Source: Falsigemmobacter intermedius (lineage in GTDB: Bacteria > Pseudomonadota > Alphaproteobacteria > Rhodobacterales > Rhodobacteraceae). From it: a stretch of DNA of 64,000 nt. Where the stretch lies: NCBI RefSeq assembly GCF_004054105.1, contig NZ_SBLC01000009.1, forward strand, positions 62,001 to 126,000, written 5' to 3'. The notes beneath the pieces were generated by a model. That model had not been told where the DNA came from, ran no database searches, and worked only from the letters and a program-made list of their open reading frames with translations. The position numbers and the translations under genes were made by a program. Position 1 is the stretch's first letter; every line of letters starts with the position of its first letter. Below are positions 1 to 8,705 of the stretch, one piece after another.

Positions 1-793
1 TCGCCTGAACGGTCAGCTGGCCCAGACCCGGCCAGGCAAAGACGCTTTCGACCACCACAGCCCCCGCCAGCAGGTTGGCGATCTCAAGCGCCGAGATGGT
101 CACCAGCGGAACCGAGGCATTGCGGCTGATGTGGCGCAGCAGAATGGTGAACTGCGACAGCCCCTTCGAGCGGCCCGTGCGGACATAGCCCTTGCCCAGT
201 TCCTCCAGCACCGCGGTGCGGGTGACGCGGGCAAAGGTCGCCATGGACAGGATCCCAAGGCTGATCGCGGGCAGGATCACCGAATCAAAGCTCCGCGCTC
301 CTGAGGGGGGCAGCCATTTCAGCCAGACCGCGAAAATCATGATCAGAAGGATCGCAGACCAGAAGGTCGGCAGCGACTGTCCGGCCAGCGCAAGCCCGGT
401 TGCGGCCCGGGCCTCAGCCCTGCCGCGCCGCATCGCCATAATGACGCCCAGCGGAATGCCGATGCCGCAGGCCACCACAAGTGCCCCGGCGGCCAGCCCG
501 AGGGTATAGGGCAGGCGGCTTTTGATCAGATCCCAGACCGGCACGTTCTGCACGATAGACTGGCCCAGATCAAAGCGCAGCAGATCGCCTAAGTAGGCCA
601 GATATTGCACCATCAGCGGGCGGTCAAATCCAAGCGCCACCCGCATCCGCTCAATATCCGCCGCCGAGGCATCCTGCGGCACCAGCAGCAGAACCGGATC
701 GCCCGAGAGGCGCTGCAGAAAGAAGATCAGCGTCATGACGCCGAGAATTGCGATCAGCGACTGCAGCAGGCGCCGGGCAAGAAAAAGGATCAT
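1..793 (-). CDS. ABC transporter permease, DppB/OppB type (3' end outside window)
   Basis: Inner-membrane permease of a peptide/nickel-class ABC importer. The product starts MILFLARRLLQSL and reads open to the window edge, giving about 264 residues of a family that is usually 305-340 long, so the C-terminus lies outside. Hydrophobic segments alternate with loops, and the visible end carries PGLGQLTVQA, typical of the DppB family near its EAA coupling loop. The start codon overlaps the stop of the upstream GntR gene by 4 bp (ATGA), so the two are translationally coupled. The divergent binding protein at 1838 probably delivers its substrate. Remaining permease and ATPase genes presumably follow to the left. 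Confidence 0.9.
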   Translation of the reverse strand, partial: MILFLARRLLQSLIAILGVMTLIFFLQRLSGDPVLLLVPQDASAADIERMRVALGFDRPLMVQYLAYLGDLLRFDLGQSIVQNVPVWDLIKSRLPYTLGLAAGALVVACGIGIPLGVIMAMRRGRAEARAATGLALAGQSLPTFWSAILLIMIFAVWLKWLPPSGARSFDSVILPAISLGILSMATFARVTRTAVLEELGKGYVRTGRSKGLSQFTILLRHISRNASVPLVTISALEIANLLAGAVVVESVFAWPGLGQLTVQA

Positions 794-1545
794 GAGGTCA
801 CCTGAGCGGCGCGGCGGCGACGGGCAGGGGCGGGACGGCCGCTCTGCACCCGGGCACCGGATTCGAGAAAGCGCTCGAGAAGCCAGGTCTCCAGCGCGCG
901 GTTGGCAGCTTGAAGATGCTCCAGCGCCTCATTGCGGCGGCCCTCCGTCAGGGCCTGAACAAGGCGGGCGCGGGGGGCCGGCGTATAGCGGACCGGGCCG
1001 GTGTCTTCAAAAAAGTTCACCAGCCGGACTGAGCGGTCCCAGAGATCATTCAGCCAGCCCTGCACCATGGGCATCGACAGCGCCTCTGCCACGCTTTCGA
1101 TGATCTCGCGCTCTGCGGCGCGGATGGCGGCAGAGCCGGTCGGATCATCATCAAAGCGCTGCATCAGTGCGGCGTGGCGACCCGCCAGGGCGGCCAGCTT
1201 TTCGCGGGCCAGCTCATCGAGCGTGGCGGTGGTCAGGATCGGCTCCAGATGGCGGCGGGCGGCGCAGACTTCGCGGATCTCGGGGGCCGAGACCGGGGTG
1301 ACGCGCCAGCCGCTGCGGGGGCTGGAAGACACCAGGCCGCTTTCCTGCAGCGCCCTGAGGGCCGCGCGCAACGCGCCGCGCCCGATGTCAAAATCGCGCG
1401 CCAGAACCACCTCTGAGAGCCGCGCCCCGGGGGGCAGCACGCAGGAAACGATCGCGTCGCGCAGGATGCGCGTCGCCTGCAGGCTGTCGCCTGTCGCGGG
1501 AGAGGCCGGAGCCTCTGGCGTGGTGTGATCTGGTATCTCAGTCAT
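790..1545 (-). CDS. GntR-family transcriptional regulator (FadR/FCD subgroup)
   Basis: DNA-binding regulator of 251 residues. An N-terminal winged helix (about residues 20-85: LRDAIVSCVLPPGARLSE, then ARDFDIGRGALRAALRALQ) is followed by an all-helical FCD-like ligand domain. The reading frame is open upstream to 1881, but ATG 1545 is chosen because it puts the HTH at the normal distance and the upstream translation looks non-coding. It leads an operon with the DppB permease and lies divergent to the binding-protein gene at 1838, so it probably controls the peptide-transport locus through the 292-bp gap between them. The ligand is unknown. Confidence 0.85.
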   Translation of the reverse strand: MTEIPDHTTPEAPASPATGDSLQATRILRDAIVSCVLPPGARLSEVVLARDFDIGRGALRAALRALQESGLVSSSPRSGWRVTPVSAPEIREVCAARRHLEPILTTATLDELAREKLAALAGRHAALMQRFDDDPTGSAAIRAAEREIIESVAEALSMPMVQGWLNDLWDRSVRLVNFFEDTGPVRYTPAPRARLVQALTEGRRNEALEHLQAANRALETWLLERFLESGARVQSGRPAPARRRRAAQVTS

Positions 1546-1837
1546 GTTCGCTTGATGCCATCGCGCCGAAGCTTTGAAAAGCCTGCTCTTTGCAGAGATT
1601 TCAAACCCGATCCGCCTGAATCGCATGAACGGAAAGGATAAATCGCTCCATTGGAAAGAAATTTCTCCGGTGCTCACCGGGAAAAGAACAGCCTCCCTGA
1701 GATGCGCTGAAAAAGGGAATGCCGCGAGCATTGCAGGAATCGAGCCGTTGTGACAGCTTTTGGCCATGGTAGTCGCGCAAACTGCGATCTCAGAATAATC
1801 GGCGGACAGGCTCCGCCCCCGGCAATGGATTGAACTG

Positions 1838-3340
1838 ATGGCTCTGAAATCCTGGGTCACCGCGGCCCTTCTGGCGGCCACTTCGCTTTCGGGTTTTGCT
1901 GCGCCGCTGGCGGCGAAAGAGACCCTGGTCGTGGATTTTGTGGCTGAACCCGCCTCGCTCGATCCCCATGGCCAATGGGACGTGGCAAGCTACACGGTCT
2001 ATCGCAATATCTTCGACAATATGCTGACCCGTGATGAGACCGGCGCGATCCAGCCGCAGATTGCGACCTCCTGGACCTATCTGTCGGATACGGAAGTCGA
2101 ATTCAAAATCCGCGATGACGTCACCTTCCATGACGGCGTGAAGCTGACCGCGAAGGATGTGGCCTTCTCGGTCAACCGTATGATCTCGCCCGAATATGCC
2201 AGCCCGCAGAACGGCCAGTTCAACCAGATCGAAAAGGCGGAAGCCAGGGATGACACCACCGTCGTTCTGACCACCAAAGGCCCCTATCCGGTGCTGATGG
2301 CGCAGCTGACGAAGCTGTCGATTGTGCCTGAGCATGTGGCAGGCAAAGTCTCGAAAGAAGAGTTCAACCTGAACCCGGTCGGCTCGGGGCCCTATAAATT
2401 CGCCAAATGGACCCGTGGCGTTGAGGTGCTGGTCACGCGCAACGACGAATATTGGGGCGAGAAAGGCCAGTTCCCGCAGGCTTCCTTCCGCTCGGTCCCC
2501 GATGGGGCGACCCGGATTGCCAATATCCAGGCGGGTGTGACCGATATTGCAGCGAACTTTGACAATGATCTCGCCGATCAGCTCGAAGCCTCGGGTGAAG
2601 GCAAAGTGCTGCCGGTTCTGGGAGAGCGTCTGGCCTTCTTTGCGCTGAACCCCAGTGTTGAGCCGCTGGATGATCTGCGCATTCGTCAGGCGATTGCTCA
2701 TGCCATCGATAAAGAGGGCATCGTTGAGGGCATTCTGGGTGGCTATGACGCTGTTCTGAACCAGATGACGACCCCGGTTTCTTTCGGGCACGTCGAAGGC
2801 ATTACCGCGCCGGACTATGATGTCGAGAAGGCCCGCGCCCTGGTGGCGGAAGTTGGCGAGAAGGCGAAGACCCCCTTCAAGCTGCTGACCACGCCGACCT
2901 ATGATCCGCGCGTTGTGCAGGCCATTCAGCAGATGCTGGCGGAAGTCGGCCTGACCGCAGAGATCGAATCGGGTGATATGGCGAACTGGATGAAGCTGAT
3001 GCAGTCCGACCGCCAGACCACCCCCGGCACCGCTTTCGGTCGCTGGAGCTGCGGCTGCCAGGATGCGGATGGCGTGCTTTATTCACTCCTGAACTCCAAG
3101 AGCGCCTGGGCCAGCGCCGAGAACGCAGAGCTTGACGCCCTGCTGGAAGAGGCCCGCGTGACCATCGACCAGGACAAGCGTCTTGAGCTTTACAAGCGCG
3201 TCCATGAGATCAACGCAGAGCAGCTTTACATGATCCCGCTTTATCAGGCCTCGGTGATCTATGGGGCGGCGAAGAACATCGACTTCAAACCGCTGCCGAA
3301 TGAAAACCTGTTCCTGAACCGCGTACGCATCACGGAATGA
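1838..3340 (+). CDS. ABC transporter substrate-binding protein, SBP family 5
   Basis: Periplasmic binding protein of 500 residues for a peptide-type importer. Residues 1-26 form a Sec signal peptide with cleavage near APLAAKE. The mature part has the family-5 pattern: SLDPHGQWD close to the N-terminus, IQPQIATSWTYLSDTEVEF, FHDGVKLTAKDVAFS, GSGPYKF and RQAIAHAIDKEGIV. It is divergent from the GntR-permease operon and 74 bp upstream of an amidohydrolase on its own strand, so uptake and breakdown of the same peptide-like compound is likely. No strong Shine-Dalgarno sequence precedes ATG 1838; the signal peptide supports the start. Substrate cannot be read from the sequence. Confidence 0.93.
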   Translation: MALKSWVTAALLAATSLSGFAAPLAAKETLVVDFVAEPASLDPHGQWDVASYTVYRNIFDNMLTRDETGAIQPQIATSWTYLSDTEVEFKIRDDVTFHDGVKLTAKDVAFSVNRMISPEYASPQNGQFNQIEKAEARDDTTVVLTTKGPYPVLMAQLTKLSIVPEHVAGKVSKEEFNLNPVGSGPYKFAKWTRGVEVLVTRNDEYWGEKGQFPQASFRSVPDGATRIANIQAGVTDIAANFDNDLADQLEASGEGKVLPVLGERLAFFALNPSVEPLDDLRIRQAIAHAIDKEGIVEGILGGYDAVLNQMTTPVSFGHVEGITAPDYDVEKARALVAEVGEKAKTPFKLLTTPTYDPRVVQAIQQMLAEVGLTAEIESGDMANWMKLMQSDRQTTPGTAFGRWSCGCQDADGVLYSLLNSKSAWASAENAELDALLEEARVTIDQDKRLELYKRVHEINAEQLYMIPLYQASVIYGAAKNIDFKPLPNENLFLNRVRITE

Positions 3341-3360
3341 TCAGGCCCCTGGCCTGAGAC

Positions 3361-3394
3361 AAGGCCGGGCTGCCCAGAGGGTGGCCCGGCTTTT
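3361..3394 (+). terminator. Rho-independent terminator after the binding-protein gene
   Basis: A GCCGGGC/GCCCGGC stem with an AAG/CTT extension closes a roughly 13-nt loop and is followed by TTTTGG. It lies between the binding-protein gene and the amidohydrolase and may attenuate rather than fully stop transcription. Confidence 0.5.
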
Positions 3395-3414
3395 GGCTTT
3401 ATGAAAGAGACCCG

Positions 3415-4620
3415 ATGTCTGTTTTTGTGAAAAACGCCCATATCGTTGATGTGCAAAGCGGCGCTGTCTCGGGCGGGACGACGCTGACTCTCGAAGGCGG
3501 CGTGATCCGCGCGATCGGGGACGGGGCGGCCCCGGCGGGGGCAGATGTGCTGGACGCCCGGGGCGGCTTTGTGATCCCGGGGCTGATCGATGCCCATGTC
3601 CATGCCATTGCCTATACGGCTGATCTTGGCACGCTGCCCTATGCCTCCCCGGGCTATGTGGCGCAGCGTGCGGGCGTGGTTCTGAATGACATGCTCAGAC
3701 GCGGCTTTACCACCGTGCGCGATGTGGGCGGGGCTGATTTTGGTCTGGCGAAAGCGGTCGAAGAGGGGCTGATTAAGGGCCCGCGGCTGCTTTACGGCGG
3801 CAAGGCGCTTTCGCCCTCGGGCGGGCACGGCGATCACCGGGGCATGGGCGGCAATCTCGAAGAGCCCGCCTATGCGCAATACAGCCTTGGCCGCCGCTGC
3901 GACGGGGTGGATGAGGTGCGCCGCGCGGCGCGCGATGAAATCCGCCGGGGCGCGCATCACATCAAGATCATGGCCAACGGCGGGATTTCCTCGCCCACCG
4001 ACCGCATCACTTCGGATCAGTTCTCTGAAGATGAGATCCGCGCCATCGTCGATGAAGCCGAAATGGCGAACCTTTACGTCGTCTCGCATACCTATACCGC
4101 GCGCTCGGTTGCGCGGGCGGTGCGCTGCGGGGTGCGCTCGATCGAGCATGGCAATCTGATCGATCCCGAGACCGTGGCGCTGATGGTGGAAAAGGGGGCC
4201 TGGCTCACGCCGACGCTGTCGATCTTCCGCGCCATCCATGAGGTGGGGCTGGAAAGCGGCTTTCCTGCCGACCGGCTGGAGAAAATCCGGGTGGTGCTGG
4301 AAGGTGGCGTCAATGCGCTGGAACTGGCGTGGAAGGCGGGCATTCCCATGGCCTATGGCACCGATCTGATCGGGCCGATGCAGAGCCGCCAGCTGGATGA
4401 ATTTGCGCTGCGCGCCGATGTGATCCCGCCGCTGGGTCTTTTGCAGCAGGCGACGATCAACGGCGCAAGGCTGATCCGCATGGAGGAGAGCCTTGGCCAG
4501 GTTGCCGTGGGCTTCCGCGCCGATCTTTGCATCCTGAACGCCAACCCGCTGGAGCCGGGCGTGCTGCCGGCCTTCGCGCAGCATCTGCAGGCTGTGCTGA
4601 AAGACGGCCTGCCGGTCTGA
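3415..4620 (+). CDS. Metal-dependent amidohydrolase (imidazolonepropionase/dipeptidase-like)
   Basis: Cytoplasmic hydrolase of 401 residues from the amidohydrolase superfamily, TIM-barrel with a dinuclear metal site. Visible ligands are H61 and H63 in DAHVHA, a likely carboxylated lysine K184 in HHIKIMANGG, H225 in VVSHTYTA, H245 in SIEHGNLID and catalytic D317 in YGTDLIG. N- and C-terminal strands form the small beta-sandwich (GGFVIPGLID; GFRADLCIL). This resembles the subgroup of Xaa-Pro/Xaa-Arg dipeptidases and related prolidases. Following a peptide-binding protein and facing an M81 peptidase, it probably cleaves imported peptide-like compounds. The exact substrate is unknown. Confidence 0.88.
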   Translation: MSVFVKNAHIVDVQSGAVSGGTTLTLEGGVIRAIGDGAAPAGADVLDARGGFVIPGLIDAHVHAIAYTADLGTLPYASPGYVAQRAGVVLNDMLRRGFTTVRDVGGADFGLAKAVEEGLIKGPRLLYGGKALSPSGGHGDHRGMGGNLEEPAYAQYSLGRRCDGVDEVRRAARDEIRRGAHHIKIMANGGISSPTDRITSDQFSEDEIRAIVDEAEMANLYVVSHTYTARSVARAVRCGVRSIEHGNLIDPETVALMVEKGAWLTPTLSIFRAIHEVGLESGFPADRLEKIRVVLEGGVNALELAWKAGIPMAYGTDLIGPMQSRQLDEFALRADVIPPLGLLQQATINGARLIRMEESLGQVAVGFRADLCILNANPLEPGVLPAFAQHLQAVLKDGLPV

Positions 4621-4643
4621 GCGGCAGTGACTGTGAGGACTGA

Positions 4644-4673
4644 AAAAGGCGCTCTCATCTGAGAGCGCCTTTT
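4644..4673. terminator. Bidirectional terminator between convergent hydrolase genes
   Basis: Perfect 13-bp stem AAAAGGCGCTCTC / GAGAGCGCCTTTT with loop ATCT. A/T flanks on both sides let it serve the amidohydrolase on the plus strand and the M81 peptidase on the minus strand. Confidence 0.8.
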
Positions 4674-4689
4674 GTTTCTCCGGCAGCCC

Positions 4690-6198
4690 TCAGGGCAGGG
4701 CGATTTCTTCGTCAATCAACGCCGTCCACTCCGCCTCGCTCAGATCTTTCAGCGGCAGGATTTGGGTGGCGCGGCGGGTGAAAGGAAAGACCCGCGCATC
4801 GGTGGAGGCGAAACCGCCGCTGTCGACCACAAAGACCCCTGCTTCGGCCAGCGGCGTATAGGAGGTTCGGAAGTGGTTGGAGGATTTGACGTGGATGATG
4901 GATTTCTCTTCGAGCACAATGCCCTGGCTGCGGAAAGCCTGAGTGTCATAGGCCTGAATACGCTCGGTCGTCAGGATGATATGGCCTGCCTCACCGATGC
5001 GCAGAATGGCGCTGTCGCCGCCCTCCAGCAGTTCCCCCTGCAGGTTCGCGCCCTCATTGCGGTATTTCAGATCTGAGAGCCGCTCAACCAGCACCTCCGT
5101 CTCCCAGGGCGACCCGTCGCGCAGACGTCCCATCGAGATGACCCCGCGATTGCCCGCGCCAATCTTTTGCGCCGCTTTCACCGCCTCCGGGTCAACCAGG
5201 AAGCCGGCGGCAAAGGCCAGGCCGCTTTGTGCCAGATCGCGGAAAATATCTGCCACATCGGCCACACCGCCCGAGCCGGGATTGTCGCCCGCATCCGCCA
5301 GCACCACACGGCCCCGGGCGGCGGCCGCAAAGATGGTCTCGCGGGCTTCAGCCCAGAGCGGTGCGCGGCTCAGCGCGGCCTCGCGGCGCGACCACAGCGC
5401 GGCCGCCATCTCGCGGCAGGCCTGATCCATCGCGGCGCGGTCGGTGCCGGTGACCAGCACCGAGGTGCCGACCTGATCGGTGTCGTGATAGGGAAAGCCC
5501 CCCATCATCACCACATCGCTGAGGCCGGGACGCAGGCTCAGGTCCTCACTCAGCGCCACCAGTTCCGAGAAAGGCGCGGTGTCCGAGGTCTGCGCCGACA
5601 TCGGCACCATGATCGGCAGGCGGTAGCGCCGGCTGCGCGGCTTTGCCGGATCGCGCAGCAGCTCAATCATCCGCGCGCCGCGCTCTTTGGTGTCGGAATG
5701 CGGATAAAGCCGCCCGCCCATGGCGATATCGACCACCTCGCACAGGCGCGGCTCAAGATTGGCGTGGAAATCGAGGGTGACCCCCAGGGGCACATCCGCC
5801 CCGATGCGGGCGCGGACCGCCTCAGCCAGTCGGGTCTCAGGCTCCGGCTCGCCCTCGACATGCAGAGCACCATGCAGGGCCAGGGCGACCAGATCGACCG
5901 GGCCTTCGGCCAGTATCGCATCAAAAGAGGCCAGAATCTCGTCGCAAAGCCGCCGGTAAGAGGCCAGATCCAGCGTGCCGCCGGGCAGGCAGCCGGTGCA
6001 AAGACCAAAGCTCACCTCATAGCCGGCCGCATCCAGCGCCGTGGTAATGCCGCCGAGCCAGTTTGAGGTCGCCCCGAATTCAGCCCGCACCGCCGCGCCG
6101 GTCACATATTGCGCGCGCAGAAAGCCATCGTAATCGGCTTTGGTCGGGGTGAAGGCATTGGCCTCGTGGAAAAGCTGAAGAACGGCGGCGCGGGGCAT
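4690..6198 (-). CDS. M81-family metallopeptidase (MlrC/microcystinase-like)
   Basis: Putative zinc peptidase of 502 residues, the usual length for MlrC-type proteins (PF07364 N-terminal and PF07171 C-terminal domains). Seen in the sequence are the N-terminal LQLFHEANAFTPT (H11, E12), ALHGALHVEGEPEPE near residue 107, LDFHANLEP with D143 and H145 as likely metal ligands, and the C-terminal domain with ADAGDNPGSGG. MlrC itself opens linearised microcystin peptides, but most relatives sit beside oligopeptide transporters and have no proven substrate. Here it is 31 bp downstream of a LacI regulator and converges with the amidohydrolase of the peptide-transport locus. Confidence 0.87.
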   Translation of the reverse strand: MPRAAVLQLFHEANAFTPTKADYDGFLRAQYVTGAAVRAEFGATSNWLGGITTALDAAGYEVSFGLCTGCLPGGTLDLASYRRLCDEILASFDAILAEGPVDLVALALHGALHVEGEPEPETRLAEAVRARIGADVPLGVTLDFHANLEPRLCEVVDIAMGGRLYPHSDTKERGARMIELLRDPAKPRSRRYRLPIMVPMSAQTSDTAPFSELVALSEDLSLRPGLSDVVMMGGFPYHDTDQVGTSVLVTGTDRAAMDQACREMAAALWSRREAALSRAPLWAEARETIFAAAARGRVVLADAGDNPGSGGVADVADIFRDLAQSGLAFAAGFLVDPEAVKAAQKIGAGNRGVISMGRLRDGSPWETEVLVERLSDLKYRNEGANLQGELLEGGDSAILRIGEAGHIILTTERIQAYDTQAFRSQGIVLEEKSIIHVKSSNHFRTSYTPLAEAGVFVVDSGGFASTDARVFPFTRRATQILPLKDLSEAEWTALIDEEIALP

Positions 6199-6229
6199 GG
6201 GGAGGTCCTGTCAGTGAAAGAGAGAGGCG

Positions 6230-7291
6230 TCAGGCGCTGTCGCGGCGCAGGATCTGAAAACCGGTGTCCTGGGCCGGGCAGGTCTCGCCGCTGCCGGGCA
6301 TCAGGCGCAGCAGCGCGGCATGGCCAATGGCCTCAGCATCCAGCGCAACCGTGGTCAGAGCAGGCAGCGTCTGCCCGGAGATTTCGTAATTACCCCAACC
6401 GGATATGGCAATATCCTGCGGCACCCGCAGCCCGCGGCGCTGGCATTCAAAAAGCGCGCCTGCGGCGATGATATCGGTGGGGCAGATCACGGCCCGGACC
6501 TGCGGCGCCTGCGCCAAAATCGCCGCCATGGCGGCGGCCCCTTCGCTGAAGCTGTCTGTGGCTCCGACCGGATGGATGATCCCTCGGGCGCCGGGGACTG
6601 CGGCCACCGCTGCCTCAAAGGCCGGGCGGCGCAGACGGTAGCGGGCGGCAAGCGCGCCATCGTGATCGATCAGCGCCAGCACCCGCCGCCCGGCCTGAAG
6701 ATGCAGTCCGGTCATGGCCGTCATGGCCGCTGCCGCGTCATAGCCCACGCCTTTGCCCGCATCCGCCGGAAGGAGCCAGGTCTCGATGAAAGGCGTGGCG
6801 GTCTGGCGCAGCAGTTGAAGCGTGCCGGGAGAGTGATCGCCGCCGATCAGCACCACACCGCCGACCCGCAGTCCGATGAAAGTCTCAACGGCCTCCGCCT
6901 CGCTCTCAGGGCTGTCAGCAAAACTCAGGATGATCCGCCGCCCCGTCTCCCGCGCGGCCCGGCGCAGCCCGCTGAGATAGCGCTCAAAAGACGAATTCCG
7001 CATCGTCGGCAGCAGAACGCCCACGACCGGGCTTTGCCCGCTGGCGAGCGTGCCGGCCAGCACATCGGGAATATAGCCCAGCTCCCGCGCTGCGGTCTGC
7101 ACCCGCGCAAGGGTGTCACTGCGCAGCTTCTCGGGGCAGCGGAAGGCATTGGAGGCCGACATGAGAGAGACGCCCGCGCGACGCGCCACTGCGGCGAGCG
7201 TCACACGCCCGCTCTGGCGCGAACGGCGCTTCGCTTCGGCAGGGGCGGGGCTCAGCACCGCAGCGCCCGGGTCAGCTTTGTGCTCGGTCAT
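6230..7291 (-). CDS. LacI-family transcriptional regulator
   Basis: Repressor-type protein of 353 residues. A LacI HTH spans about residues 29-75 (VTLAAVARRAGVSLMSASNA, ending ARELGYIP) and is followed by a periplasmic-binding-protein-like sensor domain (VVGVLLPTMRNSSFERYLSG; CPTDIIAAGALFECQRRGL). The frame extends 92 codons further upstream, but ATG 7291 is preferred since the upstream part lacks regulator-like sequence. The HTH has SLMSASNA where most LacI proteins have SxxTVSRAL, as in the GntR(gluconate)-type subgroup. It leads the M81 peptidase gene and likely regulates it. Confidence 0.88.
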   Translation of the reverse strand: MTEHKADPGAAVLSPAPAEAKRRSRQSGRVTLAAVARRAGVSLMSASNAFRCPEKLRSDTLARVQTAARELGYIPDVLAGTLASGQSPVVGVLLPTMRNSSFERYLSGLRRAARETGRRIILSFADSPESEAEAVETFIGLRVGGVVLIGGDHSPGTLQLLRQTATPFIETWLLPADAGKGVGYDAAAAMTAMTGLHLQAGRRVLALIDHDGALAARYRLRRPAFEAAVAAVPGARGIIHPVGATDSFSEGAAAMAAILAQAPQVRAVICPTDIIAAGALFECQRRGLRVPQDIAISGWGNYEISGQTLPALTTVALDAEAIGHAALLRLMPGSGETCPAQDTGFQILRRDSA

Positions 7292-7531
7292 TGTCCATCC
7301 GGTCTCTCTGCTCTCAGGGTTACAGAGAAGGGGCAGGGGGGTAAAGGCGCTGTCCGCGCTCTTTTCCGGCGGGAGAAGCGCGGGGGCTGCCGGGGGGGAC
7401 TGCGGGGCCGCAGTAACCACTCTGAGCCTGCCATGGCGTGTAAAATAAGGCCCGCGCGCGACTTCGGCCCGTCCCGGAGAAGAAAAATCGCAAGGCGCGG
7501 AAAAAACTTCATAAAATCTGCTTTTTTGCTC

Positions 7532-7560
7532 TGGACGCCACCGAACACCATAGCTATACC
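7532..7560 (+). promoter_or_regulatory. Candidate promoter of tRNA-Asn
   Basis: TGGACG, a 17-bp spacer and TATACC end 11 bp before the tRNA. The -35 box is weak (4 of 6 to TTGACA), so this is a position-supported guess. Confidence 0.35.
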
Positions 7561-7571
7561 ACCCCACATGT

Positions 7572-7646
7572 TCCGGCGTAGCTCAGCGGTAGAGCAGTTG
7601 ACTGTTAATCAATTGGTCGTAGGTTCGATCCCTACCGCCGGAGCCA
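7572..7646 (+). tRNA. tRNA-Asn (GTT)
   Basis: Seventy-five nucleotides fold into a full cloverleaf. The acceptor pairs TCCGGCG with CGCCGGA, the anticodon loop CTGTTAA sits on a GTTGA/TCAAT stem and gives anticodon GTT, the T arm is AGGTTCGATCCCT, and CCA is encoded. It is followed within 40 bp by a terminator. Confidence 0.97.
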
Positions 7647-7680
7647 TAAAATCTCTGAGAGATCAGTAGTTTAACGAAGA

Positions 7681-7703
7681 AGCCCCCGCGAGGGGGCTTT
7701 TTT
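7681..7703 (+). terminator. Terminator downstream of tRNA-Asn
   Basis: AGCCCCC GCG? GGGGGCT hairpin (7681-7698) with a run of six T, the expected end of the monocistronic tRNA-Asn transcript. Confidence 0.8.
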
Positions 7704-7881
7704 CGTTTCTGGCCTGCGCGATCCACTCCGTCACCTGTTGGCATGGCTTTTGCCACTTTCACGCAGGCACCGCTGTCGCGCCCCCGTATCCGTATATTTC
7801 CCCCCTTGCTGCCGCCGGGACATTCGCGCCCCGTCACGATGAGGCTTGCTTTTGATCGGGCATCTGAGTTACCCGGGCTTT

Positions 7882-7899
7882 GTTATGGTATAACATAAC
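7882..7899 (+). promoter_or_regulatory. Zur-like operator upstream of zinT
   Basis: The 18-bp inverted repeat GTTATGGTATAACATAAC lies 25 bp upstream of the zinT start. AT-rich GTTAT/ATAAC half-sites around a TATAA centre match what is known of Zur boxes in proteobacteria, and ZinT is a standard Zur target, so zinc-dependent repression is inferred. The position also supports the ATG at 7925, because the longer in-frame start at 7880 would place the operator inside the gene. Confidence 0.7.
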
Positions 7900-7924
7900 G
7901 AATCAATCTGAGACCGGAGCCATC

Positions 7925-8623
7925 ATGTATCGTCCCTTCCTCCTCTCAACTCTTTGCCTTTCTGCTGCCCTGACCGTTGCGGCGCCGCTTCAGGCGCAGA
8001 AGGCGCCCCATAGTCATGGCCACAGCCATGCTCATGACCACTCCCACAACCACGCCCACGATCACGCCCATGATGAGGTGGCGGAAAAGATTGCACGCGG
8101 CTATTTTGAAGATGCTCAGGTTGCCCCGCGTCCCCTGTCTGACTGGGCAGGGGAGTGGCAGTCGGTCTGGCCGCTGCTTGAGGATGGCACCCTCGCACCG
8201 GTTATGGCGCATAAGGCGAAATCGGGCAGCCGCACCGCAGCGGACTGGACCGCCTATTATGAGACCGGTTATCGGACCGACATTGCGGCGATCACCATTA
8301 CGGCTGAAGGGGGCTTTGACTTCCTCCGTGCGGATGGCAGCGGGTTTGCGGGACACTACGTCAGCGACGGCGAAGAAATCCTGACCTATGCGAAGGGAAA
8401 TCGCGGCGTCCGCTTTATCTTTAAAAAGACCGGCGGCGATGATGAGGCTCCGGCCTTCGTGCAATTCAGCGATCACCGCATCGCGCCCTCGGTCTCGGAC
8501 CATTTCCACCTTTACTGGGGGGGGGATCGTGCCGCGCTTTTGCAGGAAGTGACCCATTGGCCGACCTATTACCCGGCCAGGCTGAGCGGGGCAGAGGTTG
8601 CGGCAGAGATGATGGCGCATTGA
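7925..8623 (+). CDS. zinT: ZinT/YodA-family periplasmic zinc-binding protein
   Basis: Periplasmic zinc chaperone of 232 residues that passes zinc to the ZnuABC importer. A signal peptide (1-24, ending PLQAQ) leads into a tail in which histidine occupies every second position from 29 to 49 (eleven His), then the lipocalin-like ZinT domain: LSDWAGEWQSVWPLLEDG near residue 78, then TAYYETGYRTDI, and HFHLYWGGD near 200 with the conserved metal-binding His residues. ATG 7925 is chosen over 7880 since it begins the signal peptide and follows the Zur-like palindrome. It is monocistronic; znuABC is not in the window. Confidence 0.93.
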   Translation: MYRPFLLSTLCLSAALTVAAPLQAQKAPHSHGHSHAHDHSHNHAHDHAHDEVAEKIARGYFEDAQVAPRPLSDWAGEWQSVWPLLEDGTLAPVMAHKAKSGSRTAADWTAYYETGYRTDIAAITITAEGGFDFLRADGSGFAGHYVSDGEEILTYAKGNRGVRFIFKKTGGDDEAPAFVQFSDHRIAPSVSDHFHLYWGGDRAALLQEVTHWPTYYPARLSGAEVAAEMMAH

Positions 8624-8627
8624 GCAT

Positions 8628-8656
8628 CCAAGGGGGCCGGCTTTCGGCCCCCTTGG
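8628..8656 (+). terminator. Hairpin terminator after zinT
   Basis: Perfect 12-bp stem CCAAGGGGGCCG / CGGCCCCCTTGG with a 5-nt loop, 5 bp after the zinT stop. No T tract follows, so strength is uncertain. Confidence 0.55.
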
Positions 8657-8705
8657 CAAAACCACCGCAATGATGTCACTGAGGCCCGGAGCAGGGATCG
8701 GGGCC

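Noticed and set aside
7583-7837. Minus-strand frame ending in GGRDRTYDQLINSQLLYR
   Set aside because: This is the well-known antisense translation of tRNA-Asn; it has no other coding support.
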